Below, piece by piece: positions 1 through 7,029 of a stretch of 7,926 nt of DNA (its first letter is position 1; every line of letters begins with the position of its first letter). The notes under the pieces were generated by a model. The model was given only the letters and a program-made list of their open reading frames with translations, had not been told where the DNA came from and did no database searches. Source of the stretch: Burkholderiaceae bacterium (GTDB taxonomy: Bacteria > Pseudomonadota > Gammaproteobacteria > Burkholderiales > Burkholderiaceae). Location of the stretch: assembly GCA_947461805.1 (NCBI GenBank), contig CANHMJ010000064.1:1-7926 (forward strand). Reading direction: 5' to 3'. A program made the position numbers and the translations under genes.

Positions 1-1280
1 GCATCACGACCACGTTGCAAGGCCAATTCGCGCTCTGACAGATTCATCGACTCGGTAACGCCGCCAGACCACTCCACTAAGTCGCGCACGGTCACATAAC
101 TGCCGGCCCGCTTTGAAATCTTAACTTCCTGTCCATGGCGCATCACCGTCACCATCTTATGCAAAACATAATCGGGGTAATCCGCTGGAATGATCCAGCC
201 GCGTTTCTGTGCAACGCCTTGTAAGCCAGAACGCACACGGGCGATGGTGCCATGGTGATCACTGCCCTGGACATTGATTACTTTAGTAAAACCACGCTGC
301 CACTTACTCGCATGGTAAGCAACGTCAGGTACAAAATAGGTGTATGTGCCGTCGGACTTACGCATGACGCGATCCTTATCGTCACCATCCTCAGTTGTCC
401 TGAGCCACAACGCGCCATCCGCTTCATATGTTTTGCCTACCGATTGCAAATCAGCAACGATCTGAGCCACGCTGCCGTCGGTATACAAAGATGACTCTAG
501 GTAGTAGCAATCAAACTGAACGCCAAAGGTACGCAAATCGATGTCCTGCTCATTGCGAAGATACGCAACTGCAAACTGCTGAATTGCTGCTAAATCTTCG
601 ATACCCTTGCATTCAGGGGAGGTCTTATATGCCTGCGCAATTTCATCAATGTAATCGCCGTTGTAAGCCTGCTCTGGCCAACGGGCATCGCCAGGCTTCA
701 ATCCACTGAGGCGTGCATGCACTGATGCTGCTAAATTCGTAATCTGTACCCCAGCATCGTTGTAATAAAACTCACGGTGCACTGCAACCCCTTGGGTATC
801 GAGCAGATTGGCGATTGCATCACCGAGCGCTGCCTGCCTACCATGGCCCACATGCAAAGGGCCGGTCGGATTGGCTGAAACAAACTCGACCATTGCCCGG
901 GATGATTCATCTCGCAGCCGTTTACCAAATGCTTTTTTCTGATCCAGCACCACGGTTACTACTTCCGTTTTGGCTGCATTGCTTAAGCGGAAATTGATAA
1001 ATCCAGGGCCCGCAATTTCACTCGACTTAATCAGCTTGGCATAACTGGGGTCTGCCCCTAAGGAATCCACAATAGCTTGGGCTAACTCACGGGGATTCAT
1101 CTTCCAGGCTTTGGCGACTTGCAATGCAATATTGCAAGCGACATCCCCATGGTCCACTGATTTGGGTCGCTCAAGCCGCGGCTCAATCGGCACATCCACT
1201 GCTATACCGCGACTCTCTGCAACGGCGTTCAGGGCAGCACGTAAGGATGCAATTAATTGGTTTTTATGATTTAACAGCAT
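1..1280 (-). CDS. argS: Arginyl-tRNA synthetase, partial (C-terminus beyond left edge)
   Basis: This gene encodes the cytoplasmic class I enzyme that charges tRNA-Arg with arginine using ATP. Translation from the ATG at 1280 is open to the window edge (426 codons plus 2 nt). Residues 1-100 fit the ArgS-specific N-terminal domain, with GDVACNIALQ near 45-54. The catalytic core has SANPTGPLHVGH at 135-146, whose HVGH (143-146) is the class I HIGH signature, followed by the ArgS-typical FYYNDAGVQI at 171-180. A KMSK-equivalent ISKRAG lies at 388-393. The DALR anticodon-binding domain should follow outside the window. In-frame TGA and TAA codons lie just upstream (about 1293-1298), so the start cannot be further upstream. 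No Shine-Dalgarno sequence precedes the ATG. The gene is divergent from the DUF1840 gene. The family call is essentially certain. Confidence 0.97.
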   Translation of the reverse strand, partial: MLLNHKNQLIASLRAALNAVAESRGIAVDVPIEPRLERPKSVDHGDVACNIALQVAKAWKMNPRELAQAIVDSLGADPSYAKLIKSSEIAGPGFINFRLSNAAKTEVVTVVLDQKKAFGKRLRDESSRAMVEFVSANPTGPLHVGHGRQAALGDAIANLLDTQGVAVHREFYYNDAGVQITNLAASVHARLSGLKPGDARWPEQAYNGDYIDEIAQAYKTSPECKGIEDLAAIQQFAVAYLRNEQDIDLRTFGVQFDCYYLESSLYTDGSVAQIVADLQSVGKTYEADGALWLRTTEDGDDKDRVMRKSDGTYTYFVPDVAYHASKWQRGFTKVINVQGSDHHGTIARVRSGLQGVAQKRGWIIPADYPDYVLHKMVTVMRHGQEVKISKRAGSYVTVRDLVEWSGGVTESMNLSERELALQRGRD

Positions 1281-1289
1281 AGAAGGGTG

Positions 1290-1319
1290 ATTTTATCAGG
1301 CGATGTGGCCAGTTATGAA
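1290..1319 (-). promoter_or_regulatory. Putative argS promoter with extended -10, near-leaderless
   Basis: On the minus strand a TAAAAT hexamer (1290-1295) is preceded directly by TGA, matching an extended -10 (TGn). An 18-bp spacer separates it from TTCATA (1314-1319), a 4-of-6 match to the sigma-70 -35. The -10 edge is only 9 nt from the argS ATG, so transcription would begin at or a few bases before the start codon. This fits the absence of a Shine-Dalgarno site. The element is read by eye only. Confidence 0.45.
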
Positions 1320-1332
1320 TGGGGGCTCTTCT

Positions 1333-1340
1333 AAAGGTGG
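1333..1340 (+). promoter_or_regulatory. Ribosome binding site of the DUF1840 gene
   Basis: AAAGGTGG lies 8 nt before the first ATG of the DUF1840 gene and is a good match to the anti-Shine-Dalgarno complement. It supports starting at 1349, although the immediately following ATG at 1352 would also be within range. Confidence 0.6.
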
Positions 1341-1348
1341 TAAGCTAA

Positions 1349-1669
1349 ATGATGATCTATCAATTTCACTCTAAAGCAGGTCCTGATGTCATCATGCTCT
1401 CGGATTTGAGCCAGCGCATTTTTGACATCCTAGAGCATCCCCTAGAAAAACACGGCATTTTGGTGGCAGAGCGTTTGCCGGAGTTTATTGCCCGCCTTGA
1501 ATCTGCCATTGCGGCCGATGCAGCCTCCAAAAGTAGTGTGCCAGATGCCCCGGCAGAATCCGATCAAGATAAGCCTACAGCTGATCGCTTAGGGCGGCGG
1601 GCCTTTCCCTTCCTGGAGCTCATGAAACAGGCTTGCGCTGCGAATGAACCCGTAGTGTGGGGCGTGTAA
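1349..1669 (+). CDS. DUF1840 domain-containing protein
   Basis: This is a small soluble protein of 106 residues and unknown function, with no signal peptide or membrane segment. It shows the features I associate with the betaproteobacterial DUF1840 family. These are an N-terminal strand motif (YQFHSKAGPDVIML, residues 4-17), a helical middle (LPEFIARLESAI, 43-54), a variable acidic linker rich in Ala, Ser and Asp (55-78), and a conserved end with RRAFPFLELMKQA (83-95) and terminal VVWGV. It starts with two consecutive ATG codons (1349 and 1352); the first is chosen for its spacing to AAAGGTGG. It is divergent from argS and convergent with the second metH gene, with a 9-bp gap and no visible terminator between them. 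The family assignment is strong; no function can be inferred. Confidence 0.88.
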   Translation: MMIYQFHSKAGPDVIMLSDLSQRIFDILEHPLEKHGILVAERLPEFIARLESAIAADAASKSSVPDAPAESDQDKPTADRLGRRAFPFLELMKQACAANEPVVWGV

Positions 1670-1678
1670 AGCCTGGTT

Positions 1679-4420
1679 TTACTCTAAAGAGCTCGACAAC
1701 GACCGGCGTACTGTTTCAATCGATTCATTGCGGCGTTTCGCTAGATCCTCAACTTGGTCCGCTGATACTTTACCAACGTTAAAATACTGTGCATTGGGGT
1801 GTGCTAAATAAAATCCGCTGACACTGGATGCCGGATCCATTGCAAATGACTCAGTTAGGGTCATGCCAATGTCTTCTGCGCCAACGATGCGCAACATATC
1901 GCCCTTGACTTCATGGGCTGGGCAGGCAGGATAACCCGGTGCCGGCCGAATGCCGCGATATTGCTCATCAATCATCGCTTGATTCGTTAGAGACTCATCG
2001 CTGGCATAGCCCCATAGATCAGTACGCACACGGTGGTGCATGAGCTCAGCAAACGCCTCTGCTAGACGATCTGCCAACGCCTTTAGCATGATGGCGTTGT
2101 AGTCGTCGTTTTTTGCCTGAAATTCAGCGACTTTCTTTTCAACGCCGTGCCCGGTTGTGACGGCAAAACAGCCGACATAATCTGCCACCCCAGAATCGCG
2201 CGGAGCAACGTAGTCTGCTAGGCAGCGATTGGGACGCTTTACTCCGTCCACAACTGGTCGCTCTGACTGCTGACGCAAGTTATGCCAAACAAATAAGGGA
2301 TGCTCGCGCGCTTCATCGCTATACAAAACAATGTCGTCGCCCATGGCGTTGGCAGGATAAAACGCAACCACCCCGTCCGCCTGAAGCCACTGTCCTTTTA
2401 CGATCTTCTCTAATAGGGCTTGGGCATCTGCGTACACTTTTTTCGCCTCTACGCCTACTACTTCATCTTCTAGAATAGCCGGGAACTTACCCGCCAAATC
2501 CCAAGTTTGAAAAAACGGAGTCCAATCAATGAACTTTGCAATCTCGCTCAGGGCAAAGTTTTTAAAGACACGGCGACCAATGAATTTCGGCTTCTCTGGC
2601 GTATAGGTGTTCCAATCAATTTTCTCTCGATTTTGGCGTGCCGCTTCCAGTGAAATGGTTGGTGCAACTTTGCGATTCGCATGCTGTACGCGTATACGCT
2701 CATAATCATCGCGCAAGTCTTGAATAAATTTACTGGCGCTTTCATCCGATAGCAAGCTAGATGCAACGGAGACAGAGCGTGATGCATCCGGCACATATAC
2801 GACCGGGCCATCATAGTGCGGCGCAATTTTCACTGCAGTATGAACACGGGATGTGGTCGCTCCACCAATCATCAATGGCAATTGCTGGTCACGGAAATAC
2901 GGATCACGCTGCATTTCTTGGGCAACGTAGGTCATTTCTTCGAGCGACGGGGTAATCAAACCAGAGAGCCCGACGATATCGGCCTTCTCTTCTTTGGCTA
3001 CTTTCAGAATCTCAGCGCAGGGTACCATCACGCCCATATTGACTACTTCAAAGTTATTACATTGAAGAACAACGGTAACAATGTTTTTGCCAATGTCGTG
3101 CACGTCCCCTTTTACGGTTGCCATCACAATCTTGCCCTTGGCTTTGGCTTCCCCGCCTGCAGCAACATGCAAGCGCTTTTCTTCTTCAATATAGGGAATC
3201 AGGTGCGCTACTGCCTGCTTCATCACGCGCGCACTTTTTACGACTTGCGGCAAAAACATTTTGCCTTCACCAAACAAATCGCCGACCACGTTCATGCCAT
3301 CCATGAGGGGGCCCTCAATCACTTCAATGGGCCGGCCACCGGACCCCATGATGTCGGCTCGCAACTCTTCGGTATCGTCCAATATAAAGTTGGTAATGCC
3401 ATGCACTAAGGCATGCGTTAAGCGATCCCGTACTGGCGCTTCACGCCACACCAAATTCTCGACTTGCTTGATGCCATCGCCCTTAAATTGATCGGCGATT
3501 GCCAACAAACGCTCGGTTGGAGTTTGTCCATCTTTTTCTTTAAAGCGGTTGAGCACAATGTCTTCAACCCGCTCACGCAACTCTGGATCTAAATCAGCAT
3601 AGACCCCAAGCTGGCCGGCGTTGACTATACCCATGTCCATACCTGCCTGAATTGCGTGGTACAAAAATACCGTATGAATGGCTTCCCGAACACGATCATT
3701 ACCGCGAAATGAAAAGCTCACATTAGAAACGCCGCCGCTGACTTTCGCGCCCGGTAGATTTTCTTTAATCCAGCGCGTTGCGTTTATAAAATCAACTGCG
3801 TAGTTATCGTGCTCTTCAATTCCGGTTGCAATCGCAAAAATATTGGGATCAAAAATAATGTCTTCCGGAGGAAATCCAATTTCCTCAACTAGGATTTGAT
3901 ACGAGCGTTGGCAAATTTCCGTTTTACGTTGATAGGTATCAGCCTGTCCTTTCTCGTCAAACGCCATGACAACGGTGGCGGCTCCATAGCGACGAATCAG
4001 CTTTGCTTGATGCCGAAATGCGTCTTCACCTTCTTTTAAAGAAATCGAATTAACGATTGGCTTACCTTGGACGCACTTCAAGCCCGCTTCAATGATGCTC
4101 CACTTCGATGAGTCGATCATGATGGGCACGCGCGCTATATCTGGCTCGGATGCAATCAGATTTAAAAAGCGCACCATGGCCGCCTCAGAATCGAGCATGG
4201 CCTCATCCATATTAATGTCAATAATCTGCGCACCACTTTCAACCTGCTGCCGTGCTACTGCTAAGGCCTCATCAAATTGATTATTCAAAATCATGCGCGA
4301 GAAGGCCTTGGATCCAGTGACGTTCGTACGCTCGCCAATATTGACGAACCCCACTATGGGGCTAACGTTATACGACTCGAGGCCAGACAAACGCATCGGA
4401 GCAATCACTCGCTTGCTCAT
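1679..4420 (-). CDS. metH: Methionine synthase, pterin/B12/AdoMet-activation half
   Basis: This is the second subunit (913 residues) of cobalamin-dependent methionine synthase. It binds methyltetrahydrofolate and cobalamin, and performs reductive reactivation with AdoMet. The pterin-binding barrel spans roughly residues 15-285 (FVNIGERTNVTGSKAF at 25-40; DPNIFAIATG at 191-200). A helical B12 cap follows at about 290-410. The Rossmann B12 domain (about 425-560) carries the DxHxxG motif, D439-x-H441-x-x-G444, where His441 is the lower axial cobalt ligand (equivalent to E. coli His759). S492 in the PSLEEM loop and GGATTS at 519-524 also belong to this site. The activation domain (about 580-913) has IDWTPFF at 631-637 and the AdoMet-binding RPAPGYPACP at 825-834. 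Nothing key is missing. Its ATG overlaps the upstream gene's TGA, which implies translational coupling. The homocysteine domain is absent here and supplied by the upstream gene. Confidence 0.96.
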   Translation of the reverse strand: MSKRVIAPMRLSGLESYNVSPIVGFVNIGERTNVTGSKAFSRMILNNQFDEALAVARQQVESGAQIIDINMDEAMLDSEAAMVRFLNLIASEPDIARVPIMIDSSKWSIIEAGLKCVQGKPIVNSISLKEGEDAFRHQAKLIRRYGAATVVMAFDEKGQADTYQRKTEICQRSYQILVEEIGFPPEDIIFDPNIFAIATGIEEHDNYAVDFINATRWIKENLPGAKVSGGVSNVSFSFRGNDRVREAIHTVFLYHAIQAGMDMGIVNAGQLGVYADLDPELRERVEDIVLNRFKEKDGQTPTERLLAIADQFKGDGIKQVENLVWREAPVRDRLTHALVHGITNFILDDTEELRADIMGSGGRPIEVIEGPLMDGMNVVGDLFGEGKMFLPQVVKSARVMKQAVAHLIPYIEEEKRLHVAAGGEAKAKGKIVMATVKGDVHDIGKNIVTVVLQCNNFEVVNMGVMVPCAEILKVAKEEKADIVGLSGLITPSLEEMTYVAQEMQRDPYFRDQQLPLMIGGATTSRVHTAVKIAPHYDGPVVYVPDASRSVSVASSLLSDESASKFIQDLRDDYERIRVQHANRKVAPTISLEAARQNREKIDWNTYTPEKPKFIGRRVFKNFALSEIAKFIDWTPFFQTWDLAGKFPAILEDEVVGVEAKKVYADAQALLEKIVKGQWLQADGVVAFYPANAMGDDIVLYSDEAREHPLFVWHNLRQQSERPVVDGVKRPNRCLADYVAPRDSGVADYVGCFAVTTGHGVEKKVAEFQAKNDDYNAIMLKALADRLAEAFAELMHHRVRTDLWGYASDESLTNQAMIDEQYRGIRPAPGYPACPAHEVKGDMLRIVGAEDIGMTLTESFAMDPASSVSGFYLAHPNAQYFNVGKVSADQVEDLAKRRNESIETVRRSLSSSLE

Positions 4421-5484
4421 TCTGCTACCTCTGCTTGAGCCTCACGGTAAAAGACCCGTGGCTTACGTTTTGCAACTGCATTTGCAATCGCACGAATGTG
4501 ATCCGGGGTAGTTCCACAGCAACCACCCACTAAATTAACTAATCCGTCTTTAGCAAAGCCATCGACCAGCGCAGAAGTAATCTCTGGCGTTTCATCAAAG
4601 CCGGTATCGCTCATCGGGTTTGGTAGGCCTGCATTGGGGTAACACGACACCGCGGTATTGCAGATTCGCGCCAACTCTGCAATGTAGGGGCGCATTAAAG
4701 CTGCTCCGAGTGCGCAATTCAAACCAAATGTGAGTGGCTTAATGTGACGCAAGCTATTCCAAAAGGCCTCTACTGTTTGTCCAGACAAAATACGCCCCGA
4801 TGCATCGGTCACTGTTCCAGAAACCATGACTGGTACCTTAACACCGGTGTCCTCAAAAAATTCATCAAGGGCAAACATGGCTGCTTTTGCGTTTAAGGTA
4901 TCAAAAATAGTTTCGACTAAAAAGAGGTCGACGCCACCTGCATACAAACCTTCAATTTGCTCGCGGTAGGTATCACGCAAGGCATCAAAGCTAATGTTGC
5001 GCGCACCCGGGTCATTTACGTCGGGAGAGATGCTAGCCGTCTTTGGCGTAGGCCCAATTGCGCCGGCAACAAAACGCGGTTTTTCAGGCGTGCTGAACTT
5101 GGCACAGGCATCATGTGCTAACCGTGCAGCCGCTTCATTCATCTCGCGTGCCAAGCCCGGCATTTTGTAGTCCTCTTGCGCTACCGAAGTCGCACCAAAG
5201 GTATTGGTTTCAATAATGTCCGCGCCCGCATCCAAATAGTCTTCATGGATTTTTTGAATGATGTGGGGCTGCGTTAAGACTAAAAGCTCATTGTTCCCCT
5301 TCAGATCGCCGGGATGATCGGCAAAGCGGGTATTCCCCGGTAGGCCACGGTAATCTGCTTCGCTTAACTTGTATTGCTGAATCATGGTTCCCATGGCGCC
5401 GTCCAAGACCAGAATGCGGTCGTTTAGCAGCGCTGGTAATTCGCCGCCCCGGGTAAATACCAAATTGGAACCGTTTGATTGCAT
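4417..5484 (-). CDS. metH: Methionine synthase, homocysteine S-methyltransferase half
   Basis: This is the first gene of the split methionine synthase (355 residues), corresponding to the N-terminal barrel of one-piece MetH. It binds and activates homocysteine through zinc. ILVLDGAMGTMIQ (24-36) is the typical N-terminal strand, and ETNTFGATS follows at 92-100. The three zinc cysteines are present: C257 in GLNCALG, and C322-C323 in GGCCGTTPDHI (320-330). The protein ends at the natural linker before the pterin domain, and its TGA overlaps the next gene's ATG (ATGA, 4417-4420). An in-frame TAA lies 4 nt upstream of the ATG at 5484, so no longer start exists. No clear Shine-Dalgarno site is visible. 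Splitting of MetH at this linker is known in other Burkholderiales, so this is a two-chain enzyme and not a frameshifted pseudogene. Confidence 0.95.
   Translation of the reverse strand: MQSNGSNLVFTRGGELPALLNDRILVLDGAMGTMIQQYKLSEADYRGLPGNTRFADHPGDLKGNNELLVLTQPHIIQKIHEDYLDAGADIIETNTFGATSVAQEDYKMPGLAREMNEAAARLAHDACAKFSTPEKPRFVAGAIGPTPKTASISPDVNDPGARNISFDALRDTYREQIEGLYAGGVDLFLVETIFDTLNAKAAMFALDEFFEDTGVKVPVMVSGTVTDASGRILSGQTVEAFWNSLRHIKPLTFGLNCALGAALMRPYIAELARICNTAVSCYPNAGLPNPMSDTGFDETPEITSALVDGFAKDGLVNLVGGCCGTTPDHIRAIANAVAKRKPRVFYREAQAEVAE
4428..4432 (-). promoter_or_regulatory. Ribosome binding site inside the first metH gene, for the second
   Basis: AGAGG on the minus strand lies 7 nt before the ATG at 4420, within the last codons of the upstream gene. 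Together with the ATGA stop/start overlap it supports coupled translation of the two methionine synthase chains, which would keep them near equal amounts. Confidence 0.55.
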
Positions 5485-5534
5485 TGTTTAAATAGAGGGG
5501 TTAATCTTGATAAGCCACTATTCTAATGACTTTA

Positions 5535-5549
5535 TCGGCATCAAGCCGA
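5535..5549. repeat. Short inverted repeat in the metH/phaM divergent region
   Basis: TCGGC (5535-5539) and GCCGA (5545-5549) form a perfect 5-bp inverted repeat around ATCAA. On the phaM transcript it would be a small hairpin ending 3 nt before the GGAGG ribosome binding site. On the other strand it lies upstream of the -10-like TAGAAT of metH, where a regulator could bind. It is short enough to be chance. Confidence 0.3.
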
Positions 5550-5552
5550 CTT

Positions 5553-5557
5553 GGAGG
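5553..5557 (+). promoter_or_regulatory. Ribosome binding site deciding the phaM-like start
   Basis: GGAGG lies 4 nt before the ATG at 5562. The alternative upstream in-frame ATG at 5526 has no purine-rich sequence before it, so this site favours the shorter protein. Confidence 0.65.
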
Positions 5558-5561
5558 CCGT

Positions 5562-5990
5562 ATGTTTGGAACCATTCCTGAATTCAATCAAAGCATGGAA
5601 ATGCTCAAGACCATGTGGGGGCAAGGGGTTGCTGCTGGACAAAATGCAGGTCAATTTCCGTTTGCTGCCGATCCATCAAAAGGCCCTGCTGGATTTGCTG
5701 GCTTTCCAGGGGTTGACATTGATGAGCTTGAAAAGCGGATTAAAGACTTAAAAAGCGTTGAAAACTGGCTATCCATGAACCACAACATCCTCAAAACGAC
5801 GATTCAGGGTCTCGAGGTTCAGCATGCGACCCTATTGGCGCTGAAGTCCTTTGGGGAGGCCATGACGCCAAAGACAGACGAAAGTGCTGAATCCAGCAAA
5901 AAAACCAGCGCAGCTAAACCGCGCAAAACAGCCACACCCCGTCGGAAGAAAGCACGCGGCGCAACTTTCCTTGACGCCACAGGTGATTGA
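5562..5990 (+). CDS. phaM: PhaM-like PHA granule regulatory protein
   Basis: This 142-residue protein resembles PhaM of Ralstonia/Cupriavidus, which binds and activates PHA synthase PhaC and tethers PHA granules to the nucleoid so that daughter cells share them. The sequence shows an N-terminal MFGTIPEFNQSMEMLKTMWG (1-20), a Gly/Ala/Pro-rich linker (21-49), and a predicted amphipathic coiled-coil core (52-98) with DELEKRIKDLKSVENWL and ILKTTIQGLEVQHATLLALK. A Lys/Arg-rich tail follows (113-133, PRRKKAR at 127-133), like the DNA-binding tail of PhaM. The tail is much shorter than I recall for the Cupriavidus protein (over 200 residues). The start at 5562 is preferred over the ATG at 5526 because of GGAGG and because family members begin MFG. 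The last 77 bp are antisense to the hydrolase gene. The family call is good; granule function is inferred from homology. Confidence 0.82.
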   Translation: MFGTIPEFNQSMEMLKTMWGQGVAAGQNAGQFPFAADPSKGPAGFAGFPGVDIDELEKRIKDLKSVENWLSMNHNILKTTIQGLEVQHATLLALKSFGEAMTPKTDESAESSKKTSAAKPRKTATPRRKKARGATFLDATGD

Positions 5991-7005
5991 GGTGAGCAAT
6001 CGCCTCACCCATTGCAAAACTCATTTGGTGGGTGTCAAGGCTGCGTTTAAATAAGACCGGAACGATATCGCGGGCATGGTGCGGCTCATGGCACGCACCC
6101 AGCGCCTCAGCCAAGCGGTCGACGTGGTGGTCTTGTAATTGCTTGATGCGGTAATGTAAGCCTTTGAAGGGTTTGCCATGCGATGGCAGTACCACGGTAT
6201 CCTCTGGCAGCGCTGTGTACTTCAACAATGAATCCAAATAAAGGCCGAGCGGGTCAGCGTCGGGCTCAGCATCATAAACGCTCACGTTGGTCGAGATACG
6301 CGGCAGCACCATATCCCCCGAAATAAAGCAGCCCAATTCTGCACAATAGAGGGTTGCATGTTCGGGAGCATGGCCATAGCCCATGATGACCTGCCATTGA
6401 TGCCCCCCTATCTCAATGTGCTCGCCCTCCATAATGCGGCGGTAGCGCTTTGGTACACCAGGCACCATGCGCTTGTAGTAGTCTGCTCGGCCACGGAGTT
6501 TCTCTAGATCTTCGCTACTAGAAAGGCCATGCCGCTGAAAATGATCTGCAGCACCGCCGCTTCCAGGAGTGGCGCCAATAGCAGCCCCACCTTGATCGTG
6601 GCTGAGCCATTGCGCAGTGAGGTAATCTGACATCGACATCCACAAAGGCACTTGCCAGCGATCGCAAAGCCATTGCGCCAAGCCAACGTGATCGGGGTGC
6701 ATGTGGGTCACAATGACCCGTAACACAGGCAATCCATCTAGCTGGGTGCGCTCAATTTCCTCCCAAATGGCCCGGGTCTCGTCGTTCGCAATGCCACAAT
6801 CAATAATGGTCCAGCCTGCCCTGCCATTAAACTCATCCCGAATTAACCAGAGGTTGATATGATCCAAAGCAAAGGGGAGTGGCATTCTGATCCAACGCAC
6901 TCCTGGTAGAAGTTCGAATGGAGCGGCCTTCTCGGGTAATTGATCGCCCCAGGGGTATTGAATTGAATTAAGATCAGCTGCGCTAGTCGTGGATGGTGTT
7001 TTCAT
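5914..7005 (-). CDS. MBL-fold metallo-hydrolase (LACTB2/glyoxalase II-like)
   Basis: This is a 363-residue, probably cytoplasmic, binuclear metal hydrolase. The signature THMHPDHVG gives H101, H103, D105 and H106. Further ligands are H212 (GYGHAPEH), D231 (ISGDMVLP) and H276 (PSHGKPF), and D69-C70-G71 ends the second core strand. The metal site therefore appears complete. Residues 1-30 are a poorly conserved leader without signal-peptide character. Residues from about 285 to the end look like the helical, winged-helix-type C-terminal domain of LACTB2-like proteins, with AIAHLNHLWRQGKLRR (335-350) and DGVW (355-358). The substrate is unknown; thioester, lactone or nucleic-acid hydrolysis all occur in the superfamily. 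The ATG at 7005 lacks a strong Shine-Dalgarno site and lies 12 nt after a TATAAA. The 3' end overlaps the phaM-like gene by 77 bp and still encodes family-like sequence. Confidence 0.9.
   Translation of the reverse strand: MKTPSTTSAADLNSIQYPWGDQLPEKAAPFELLPGVRWIRMPLPFALDHINLWLIRDEFNGRAGWTIIDCGIANDETRAIWEEIERTQLDGLPVLRVIVTHMHPDHVGLAQWLCDRWQVPLWMSMSDYLTAQWLSHDQGGAAIGATPGSGGAADHFQRHGLSSSEDLEKLRGRADYYKRMVPGVPKRYRRIMEGEHIEIGGHQWQVIMGYGHAPEHATLYCAELGCFISGDMVLPRISTNVSVYDAEPDADPLGLYLDSLLKYTALPEDTVVLPSHGKPFKGLHYRIKQLQDHHVDRLAEALGACHEPHHARDIVPVLFKRSLDTHQMSFAMGEAIAHLNHLWRQGKLRRVLSSDGVWLFCAV
5991..6009 (+). other. Hairpin immediately after the phaM-like stop codon
   Basis: GGTGAG (5991-5996) and CTCACC (6004-6009) can pair as a perfect 6-bp stem with a 7-nt loop, directly after the TGA at 5988-5990. 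No run of T follows on the plus strand, so it is not a canonical intrinsic terminator. It lies inside the hydrolase coding sequence. It could protect or shape the 3' end of the phaM mRNA, or be coincidental. Confidence 0.35.
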
Positions 7006-7016
7006 CGCTTACTTAG

Positions 7017-7026
7017 TTTTATAAAA
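7017..7026. promoter_or_regulatory. Palindromic TTTTATAAAA between divergent hydrolase and DUF1289 genes
   Basis: This 10-bp perfect palindrome presents TATAAA, a 5-of-6 match to the -10 hexamer, on both strands. On the minus strand it lies 12 nt before the hydrolase ATG, so a start about 6 nt before the ATG would give an almost leaderless mRNA. On the plus strand use as a -10 would remove the DUF1289 Shine-Dalgarno site from the transcript, so it is less likely to serve that gene. No good -35 is visible for either strand. Confidence 0.4.
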
Positions 7027-7029
7027 GGA
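7023..7029 (+). promoter_or_regulatory. Ribosome binding site supporting the GTG start of DUF1289
   Basis: AAAAGGA lies 7 nt before the GTG at 7037, an ideal distance. It supports the GTG; the first in-frame ATG (codon 12) falls after two conserved cysteines and cannot be the start. Confidence 0.65.

Larger units (their letters stand above)
5485..5561. promoter_or_regulatory. Shared divergent promoter region of metH and phaM-like genes
   Basis: These 77 bp must hold the 5' signals of both diverging transcripts. On the minus strand TAGAAT (5520-5525, 5 of 6 to the -10 consensus) would place the metH start about 28 nt before its ATG, but no good -35 is spaced correctly. On the plus strand TCTAAT (5522-5527) is also a 5-of-6 match, again without a convincing -35, so the two -10-like hexamers overlap. 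No cobalamin or S-adenosylhomocysteine riboswitch is recognisable; a cobalamin riboswitch would not fit. Confidence 0.4.

Noticed and set aside
252..709. Two overlapping plus-strand open frames (80 and 93 codons)
   Set aside because: Both are antisense to conserved argS catalytic sequence and have no ribosome binding site or recognisable motif.
2816..3409. A 197-codon open frame on the plus strand inside the second metH gene
   Set aside because: It is antisense to the conserved B12 and pterin domains, is unusually rich in His, Phe and Asn as expected of a shadow frame, and resembles no family I know.
4417..4420. metH as a frameshifted pseudogene
   Set aside because: The break falls exactly at the domain linker, with a proper ATG, an AGAGG site and complete catalytic residues on both sides, and the split form is known in related bacteria.
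5485..5561. Cobalamin or S-adenosylhomocysteine riboswitch before metH
   Set aside because: The gap is too short for a cobalamin riboswitch, and no conserved core of either class is recognisable.
5991..6009. Intrinsic terminator of the phaM-like gene
   Set aside because: A 6-bp stem is present but no T run follows, so I list it only as a hairpin.
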